This document shows, piece by piece, positions 6,405 to 10,823 of a stretch of DNA of 10,823 bases (the first letter of the stretch is position 1; every line of letters starts with the position of its first letter). The translations under genes and the position numbers were made by a program. A model generated the notes under the pieces. It saw only the letters and a program-made list of their open reading frames with translations. It was not told the origin of the DNA and made no database searches. This stretch comes from CAZIRO01 sp964541595 (lineage in GTDB: Bacteria; Acidobacteriota; HRBIN11). The stretch lies in the NCBI GenBank assembly GCA_964541595.1, contig CAZIRO010000098.1, positions 1 through 10,823 of the forward strand, written 5' to 3'.

Positions 6405-6460
6405 ACTTTTCCCACAATGGAAGCGTTTTATATTCCTCAGACACAACGTGCACGCTGTAT

Positions 6461-6518
6461 ACCGGGTGTTCCGCGTTTGGGGACTGCAGACGATCCCTGA
6501 ACGTCGGAGCACCCCGGT
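6461..6518 (+). other. Long imperfect hairpin in the leader of the tolC-like gene
   Basis: Bases 6461-6482 pair with 6495-6518. The pairing has about 22 base pairs, including three G-U pairs that only form in plus-strand RNA, with two single-base bulges and a 12-base loop (6483-6494). It ends 32 bases before the TolC-like ATG. No T-run follows, so it is not a standard terminator. It could be an mRNA stabiliser, a regulatory leader or an attenuator; function is inferred. Confidence 0.6.
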
Positions 6519-6550
6519 ATGAACAATTCCGAACAGCATAGGAGCCGATC

Positions 6551-8209
6551 ATGGGACGTGGATGGGTGCGCATCGGCTACATTTGCATTGGGTTGATCGG
6601 TGTAAGTCTGTATGGGTTTGCTCAGACGGCATCACCGCCCATTGAGGAGCCTCCGACGCGACCGGTGCATCTGGAAGAAGTCATTCGTTTTGCCCTGCAG
6701 AAGAATCTTGACCTCCAGATGGCGCGGCTGCAACCGGAACAGAGCCAGGCGCAGATTTTACAGGAACGGGCTCCGTTTGAACCCCAGTTGCTTGCGAATT
6801 TCACATCGGACAAGCAGGAATCGCCGACGGCATCCATTCTGGCCGGTGCGCCGACGATCCAGAACCGCTCGCAGACGTTCGATTTCACGTTCACACAGCG
6901 CATCTCCTGGGGCACACAGTTCAACGTCCAGATGCGGCACGTGCGGGCGACGACAAACAGCATTTTCGCCACCCTGAACCCCCGGTATGACACTTCTCTG
7001 TCGTTTCAGATTGTACAGCCGCTGCTGCGCGGATTCGGTCCCTGGAATGCCCAGGCAAATCTCAAAGCGGCCGAACAGCGATATACGCAGAGCACGCTGC
7101 AGTTTCGGGAGACGCAGATGGATCTGCTGCTGCAGGTGGTGCAGGCGTACTGGGATCTCGTCTTTGCCCGGAAAAACCTGGAAGTGCAGCGGAACTCGTT
7201 ACGCCTCGCGGAACAACTGCTGCGCGATACGGAGATTCAGATCCGCGTCGGCACGAAAGCCCCCATCGAGCGAACCGCTGCAGAGGCTGAAGTCGCCGTA
7301 CGCCGTCAGAACGTCATCGAAGCGATGAACCAGCTGCAGGCCGCCACCGATCGCCTCAAAGCCCTGGTGGAAGCCACGGAGGGACTCATGCACCGCCCCG
7401 GCGAGATCTGGCAGCCGCAAGAAGAGCCGCCCACACCCGGCACGCTGGAACCGCTGGAACATTACGTGGACATGGCCCTGGACCAGCGCCCGATCATCCG
7501 GGCCATCCAGGCGCAGGTGACCGCTGCCGAGTATCTGCAGCGGGCGGCGCGAAACCAGTTGTTGCCGCAACTGGACTTCGTGATTCAGTACCGGTGGACC
7601 GGCCTGGGCGGCGATCGGCAGATCTTTGCCGGTTCGTTCTTCGAGCGGCGGGTGGTGAACGTCATTCCGGGGCGTTTTACCGATTCGATTAACCAGGTAC
7701 TGCGCGGCGAGTTTCCCTCCTGGACGTTCGGATTTCGCCTGACCCTGCCCATCAATGATACGGCTGCGCGTGGGCGGGTCCTCCTGGCCGAAGCACAGCT
7801 GCAGCAGGCACGGATTGAGATGGAGAAACAACGGCAGAACATTGTGCTCCAGGTACGCAACGCGTATCGCGAGTTACTCGCAGCACAGCAGCAATATGAG
7901 GCAGCGGTCAAGTCCGTGCAGTTGCAGCGGGAGAAACTTCAGGCCGAACAGAAGAAGCTTGCGCTCGGACTGAGCACGAATTTCGTGGTGTTGCAGTATC
8001 AACAGGATCTGGCGCTGGCGGAACAGCGGCAGGTGCAGGCGCAGATCAACTATGCCAAGGCGCTGGCGCAGCTCTATCGGGCCATCGGACGGTTTGCACC
8101 GGACGACATTGTACAGCTGTTCACCCGTCGAACCGCCATGTCAACGACGGGCACGGTGCTCCCGGAGCAGACGGCGGACCATCGGTCGCAACGTGGCTTC
8201 GTGCAGTAG
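6551..8209 (+). CDS. TolC-family outer-membrane efflux channel protein
   Basis: A 552-residue outer-membrane factor. An N-terminal signal peptide has basic residues, a hydrophobic stretch (about 8-23) and likely cleavage after GFA (residue 24). Two homologous outer-membrane efflux domains follow, at roughly 35-270 and 300-510, rich in long amphipathic helices with many Gln, Ala and Glu. The motif QPLLRGFG near residue 157 is common in TolC-like proteins of several non-enteric phyla. Members trimerise into a channel through outer membrane and periplasm and dock to an adaptor and an inner-membrane pump. The matching adaptor is probably the gene starting at 10041. AGGAG lies seven bases before ATG 6551. 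It is longer than E. coli TolC, mainly through the middle and a Thr/Gln/Arg-rich tail that overlaps the convergent gene by 69 bases. Confidence 0.95.
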   Translation: MGRGWVRIGYICIGLIGVSLYGFAQTASPPIEEPPTRPVHLEEVIRFALQKNLDLQMARLQPEQSQAQILQERAPFEPQLLANFTSDKQESPTASILAGAPTIQNRSQTFDFTFTQRISWGTQFNVQMRHVRATTNSIFATLNPRYDTSLSFQIVQPLLRGFGPWNAQANLKAAEQRYTQSTLQFRETQMDLLLQVVQAYWDLVFARKNLEVQRNSLRLAEQLLRDTEIQIRVGTKAPIERTAAEAEVAVRRQNVIEAMNQLQAATDRLKALVEATEGLMHRPGEIWQPQEEPPTPGTLEPLEHYVDMALDQRPIIRAIQAQVTAAEYLQRAARNQLLPQLDFVIQYRWTGLGGDRQIFAGSFFERRVVNVIPGRFTDSINQVLRGEFPSWTFGFRLTLPINDTAARGRVLLAEAQLQQARIEMEKQRQNIVLQVRNAYRELLAAQQQYEAAVKSVQLQREKLQAEQKKLALGLSTNFVVLQYQQDLALAEQRQVQAQINYAKALAQLYRAIGRFAPDDIVQLFTRRTAMSTTGTVLPEQTADHRSQRGFVQ

Positions 8210-8902
8210 GGCCTGAACTTCTGTTGTGGACAGACGCGGCAGGATTTGCCGCACGACGTGCAGTGGCGTATGCGGGTGCCGCACGAGTGCGGTGCGAACC
8301 TGGGCACGGTAACACCATTGTGGACGCGCGGCAAGCGCGCGAATAAACTCGACCGGGAGTTGCGGAACTTGCAACAGTGCCACGACGTCTTCTTCAATGA
8401 GGCGCGGATTGTGCAGGAGTTCAATGAGCACGGGGCCTTCACGGACTGTATTCCGAATGTGCACGATCAACCGGCGGGTGGCGATTTTGGCCAGTGCCAT
8501 TTTTTCCCCGATCGACATCTCTTCCATTTTTTGCATCACGATCCGTTCGGCCGCGTGGCGCACGCGCGGGTCCACACGGTAGTCCTGAGCGACCTGAACG
8601 AGGTCCCGCCAGAACAGTTCATAGACGAGATGACTGGCGATGTAATAGGGCGTCTGGCGACAGCGCACCAGGGCGACTTTCACGCGGTAATGCTGCATCC
8701 AGCGGGCATCCTGGTAGATACGTTCGGTCAATTCCGGCGTCACCCGGATGTTGCGTAGAATGGTAATCACATGGAACGGCTCGCATGCCGGATTGTCGAG
8801 CACGGCTTCCAGGACCGGTGGCGTGGCCCGCTGGATAATCGTCCAGAGGTGTTCGGATGGTGCGGTACGGGCCTGTTGGATACGTTCCGCCAGTGATTGC
8901 AT
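8141..8902 (-). CDS. Hypothetical helical protein with two-fold internal repeat
   Basis: A 253-residue protein I cannot assign to a named family. It has no signal peptide or membrane segment and is rich in Leu, Arg, Val and Glu with helix-like periodicity. Residues 31-110 and 159-238 align without gaps at an offset of 128. They share NP (37/165), W (68/196), the block ALVR (77-80/205-208) and TP (84/212), and I count about sixteen identities by hand. This suggests an alpha-solenoid (HEAT- or leucine-rich-variant-like) protein, probably a binding scaffold. From memory, similar proteins with NPRTP- and WRDL-like words occur in Acidobacteriota-type genomes. I chose ATG 8902 because GAGGT lies nine bases upstream; an in-frame TTG at 8935 lies inside the promoter -10 and is unlikely. 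It has its own strong promoter and converges on the tolC-like gene. Confidence 0.82.
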   Translation of the reverse strand: MQSLAERIQQARTAPSEHLWTIIQRATPPVLEAVLDNPACEPFHVITILRNIRVTPELTERIYQDARWMQHYRVKVALVRCRQTPYYIASHLVYELFWRDLVQVAQDYRVDPRVRHAAERIVMQKMEEMSIGEKMALAKIATRRLIVHIRNTVREGPVLIELLHNPRLIEEDVVALLQVPQLPVEFIRALAARPQWCYRAQVRTALVRHPHTPLHVVRQILPRLSTTEVQALLHEATLRPMVRRLLREHRARR

Positions 8903-8934
8903 CGACGGTGGACCTCGTGAAGTCGAATGATTCA

Positions 8935-8963
8935 ATTATACTGAATAAGGTCTCGGGTGTCAG
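8935..8963 (-). promoter_or_regulatory. Sigma-70 promoter of the repeat-protein gene
   Basis: On the minus strand CTGACA (8963-8958) and a perfect TATAAT (8940-8935) are 17 bases apart, matching consensus at five and six of six positions. Transcription would begin near 8928, leaving a leader of about 26 bases. The -35 box lies inside the second heptamer repeat. Confidence 0.75.
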
Positions 8964-8969
8964 GTCTCG
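8949..8969 (+). repeat. 7-bp tandem repeat, second locus
   Basis: Three units of 7 bases begin at 8949, 8956 and 8963 (GGTCTCG, GGTGTCA, GGTCTCG), followed by decayed units to about 8983. GGTGTCA also occurs in the array at 5373-5421, and the unit pattern is the same. Both loci lie in divergent intergenic regions. Confidence 0.7.
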
Positions 8970-9085
8970 GGGAGTCCAGTGTCCGGAGGGAAAGAGTGGT
9001 CATGCGTTGCATGCACCATTATTTTTTACCCTCCGGGGGTTCCGTGATACTGCGATGCACCCGAACGGCAATGTGGGGACATGCG

Positions 9086-9955
9086 ATGAACGCACGACCG
9101 TATGTGGGTGCGCACATGTCCATCGCCGGCGGGATCGACTGTGCGGTCGATCGGGCGGTTGCCCTGGATTGTGAGGTACTGCAGGTGTTCACCCACAATC
9201 AACGGCAGTGGACCATTCCGCCGTTGTCCCCGGCGGTGGTGGACCGATTTCGTTCGGCGTTGCGCCGGGCACCGCTGATGGGTGCGGTCGCCCATGCATC
9301 TTATTTGATCAATCTGGCGAGTCCGGAGCGGCACAAATGGTCCCGATCAGTCCGGATGCTCATCGCCGAGATGGAACGTGCGGCGGTGCTGGGACTGGCG
9401 GGCGTGGTGTTGCATCCGGGGTCCGCCGTAGGGCGGCCGCGGCGGGATGCCATACGCCGCGTCGTGCGTGCGCTCCGCCAGGTGTTGCGGGAGATGAACG
9501 GGGGTCCGCCGTATCTCTGGATCGAAAATGCGGCCGGTCAGGGGGATACCCTGGGTGCCGATCTGCACGAGTGGTGGACCCTGATCGAAGTGATCGGCGA
9601 CGAGCGTATCGGCGGATGCCTGGATACGTGTCACCTGCTCGCCGCCGGGTATCCCATCCATACGCGTGCGGGGTATGAAACGGTCATGGCGTTCCTGGAG
9701 GAGCGACAGGCGATCGAACGTGTCCGGATCGTGCATATGAACGACTCGGCGCGACCGGCGGGTGCGCGGGTGGATCGGCATGCCCATATCGGCAGGGGCC
9801 ATATCGGCTTTCAGGGATTTCGCTGCTGGATGACCGATCCCCGCTGGCACCATGCATGGATGATCATCGAAACACCCAAAGATCCGGCCGGAAGGTGGGA
9901 CAGACGCAACATTCGGGTGTTGAAATCGTTGCGTGGTGACGGCATGCACACATGA
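9086..9955 (+). CDS. nfo: Deoxyribonuclease IV (endonuclease IV, AP endonuclease)
   Basis: A 289-residue zinc-dependent AP endonuclease of base-excision repair, which cuts 5' to abasic sites and removes blocked 3' ends. All nine residues equivalent to the three-zinc site of E. coli Nfo are visible: H70, H110, E147, D180, H183, H217, D230, H232 and E262. Family motifs include GAHMSIAGG (8-16), VLHPGS (108-113), IENAAGQG (146-153), CLDTCH (178-183), HMNDS (217-221) and IIETPK (260-265). The length is close to E. coli Nfo. The frame is open from 8957, but ATG 9086 is chosen because family similarity starts right after it and GGGGA lies about seven bases upstream. It is divergent from the repeat-protein gene. 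No damage-response operator was recognised. Confidence 0.97.
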   Translation: MNARPYVGAHMSIAGGIDCAVDRAVALDCEVLQVFTHNQRQWTIPPLSPAVVDRFRSALRRAPLMGAVAHASYLINLASPERHKWSRSVRMLIAEMERAAVLGLAGVVLHPGSAVGRPRRDAIRRVVRALRQVLREMNGGPPYLWIENAAGQGDTLGADLHEWWTLIEVIGDERIGGCLDTCHLLAAGYPIHTRAGYETVMAFLEERQAIERVRIVHMNDSARPAGARVDRHAHIGRGHIGFQGFRCWMTDPRWHHAWMIIETPKDPAGRWDRRNIRVLKSLRGDGMHT

Positions 9956-9978
9956 CCCGCAACGATCGTGTAGCAACG

Positions 9979-9999
9979 GAACGGATGGGCCGTCCGTTC
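9979..9999 (+). other. Small inverted repeat between nfo and the adaptor gene
   Basis: GAACGGA (9979-9985) and TCCGTTC (9993-9999) form a 7-bp stem with a 7-base loop. No T-run follows. It may be a weak mRNA element; a terminator is not supported. Confidence 0.3.
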
Positions 10000-10040
10000 G
10001 TGATGGATTCAGCACATTTCCACGTGTCCGGAGTGATCCG

Positions 10041-10823
10041 ATGCGCAGGTTTGAACGGAAAGGGTGGATATGGTTCCTGGCCGCAATCATCGGTTTCGTC
10101 GTGCTCATCGGTGGGTTGTATGCCCGCATGTTGCAGGTGCGCAAACGTGCGTTCCGTATCGAATCCGAAAAGGTGCCTCCGCTGGTTGAGGTGATACCCA
10201 TTCGGGTGGAAACCGTCTGGCGCACGATTCCGTTTCTGGCACGGGTGAAGGGGGATCGGCGCATTCAGATCCGCGCAGAGGTCAGCGGCACAGTGATCGC
10301 GCGACCGGTCGAGCGTGGCGCGCAGGTTGCTGCCGGTCAGCCGCTCCTGCGCATGCAGGACGAGCGGAAGGTATTGCAACTGCGGGAGGCGGAAGCCCGG
10401 CTGACATCGGCACGGGCGGTGCTTGCCGATCTGGAGGCGCGTTTGCAGGACACGCGGGCGCTCGTGGACGCTGGTATCGTGGCCCGCAATCAACTCGATT
10501 CTCTGCGCCGTCAGGTCGAGGCGCAGCGGGCAACGGTGGCGGCCCTGGAGGCGACGGTTGCCCGCATGCGCTGGGATGTGGACCATTTGACCATTCGGGC
10601 CCCCATTTCCGGACGGGTGGTGGAAATTTTGCCCGATGTCGGGCAACAGGTGCTTCCCGGCGAGGTCGTGGCGACCATGGTCAGCCCGGAGAGTCGCCGC
10701 ATCGTTGCCGGGATCGACGTGCGATATGTGAAGGTGTTGCGGCCCGGTATGCGAGTCAGGGTCGTGGGTACGGACGGTCGACGGACGGTACGGGTACATG
10801 CGGAAATCGTCGGTATCAGTCCG
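10041..10823 (+). CDS. Periplasmic adaptor (HlyD / RND membrane-fusion protein), 3' end outside window
   Basis: The first 261 residues of an efflux adaptor that remains open at the window edge. A membrane anchor lies at about 10-28 after a basic N terminus. The first half of the lipoyl (barrel-sandwich) domain is at 77-106 (IRAEVSGTVIARPVERGAQV). An alpha-helical hairpin of Ala/Glu/Arg-rich coiled coil lies at about 107-180, with the turn near DAGIVARNQLD (143-153). The second lipoyl half is at 183-213 (LTIRAPISGRVVEILPDVGQ), and the start of the beta-barrel domain follows. Such adaptors link an inner-membrane RND or ABC pump to a TolC channel. GGAG lies seven bases before ATG 10041. A pump gene is expected just downstream outside the window, and the TolC-like gene at 6551 is the likely partner. 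nfo ends 85 bases upstream, so co-transcription with it is possible. Confidence 0.93.
   Translation, partial: MRRFERKGWIWFLAAIIGFVVLIGGLYARMLQVRKRAFRIESEKVPPLVEVIPIRVETVWRTIPFLARVKGDRRIQIRAEVSGTVIARPVERGAQVAAGQPLLRMQDERKVLQLREAEARLTSARAVLADLEARLQDTRALVDAGIVARNQLDSLRRQVEAQRATVAALEATVARMRWDVDHLTIRAPISGRVVEILPDVGQQVLPGEVVATMVSPESRRIVAGIDVRYVKVLRPGMRVRVVGTDGRRTVRVHAEIVGISP

Noticed and set aside
6405..6434. Terminator or promoter just after the methyltransferase stop
   Set aside because: The possible stem is only four or five pairs, and the TATATT box has no -35 partner at proper spacing.
5577..6539. Minus-strand 320-codon open frame opposite the methyltransferase
   Set aside because: It is antisense to a gene with clear SAM-binding motifs and its own product is unrecognisable.
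9347..10799. Two long minus-strand frames opposite nfo and the adaptor gene
   Set aside because: Both are antisense to confidently identified genes and are rich in His, Arg and Pro without motifs.

Overview
The window looks like chromosome from a GC-rich, Gram-negative (double-membrane) bacterium. It carries a TolC-type outer-membrane channel with a signal peptide and a periplasmic efflux adaptor, along with ordinary housekeeping genes (nrdR, cinA, nfo and a tRNA-Leu with encoded CCA). I cannot name the species. The internally repeated hypothetical protein at 8141-8902 resembles, from memory only, proteins I associate with Acidobacteriota and related phyla; treat that as a weak hint. No transposase, integrase, phage gene or CRISPR array is visible.

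Left half (43-5253, all minus strand; transcription runs right to left): tRNA-Leu(GAG) with a good sigma-70 promoter, a D-2-hydroxyacid dehydrogenase, a flippase-like membrane protein of the UPF0104/LPG-synthase-TM family, nrdR, a carboxymuconolactone-decarboxylase-fold protein, an ECF sigma factor, its probable zinc-binding anti-sigma factor, and cinA. Several junctions overlap (TGATG between dehydrogenase and flippase, 26 bases between flippase and nrdR, GTGATG between sigma and anti-sigma, and a possible ATGA between anti-sigma and cinA). The tightest unit is sigma/anti-sigma/cinA, so the NMN deamidase/competence-type protein CinA may be under the sigma factor's control.

Middle (5254-5672): a gene-free divergent region between tRNA-Leu and a methyltransferase. 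It holds a cluster of CCACCGG words with a 14-bp palindrome, a degenerate 7-bp tandem repeat, an AT-rich patch with inverted repeats, and candidate promoters.

Right half: a SAM-dependent methyltransferase (+), a TolC-family outer-membrane protein (+) preceded by a long leader hairpin, an unknown two-fold repeated helical protein (-) whose 3' end overlaps the tolC-like gene tail to tail, endonuclease IV nfo (+), and the start of an RND/HlyD-type periplasmic adaptor (+) that runs off the window. The TolC-like protein and the adaptor probably belong to one tripartite efflux system, although two unrelated genes separate them here. The 7-bp repeat recurs in the second divergent region (8903-9085), where one unit supplies the -35 box of a near-consensus promoter.

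I see no clearly new multi-gene system. The most unusual signals are the shared heptamer repeat in both divergent intergenic regions, the long hairpin before the tolC-like gene, the hairpin whose loop is a stop codon at 2212-2237, and the internal duplication in the 253-residue unknown protein.
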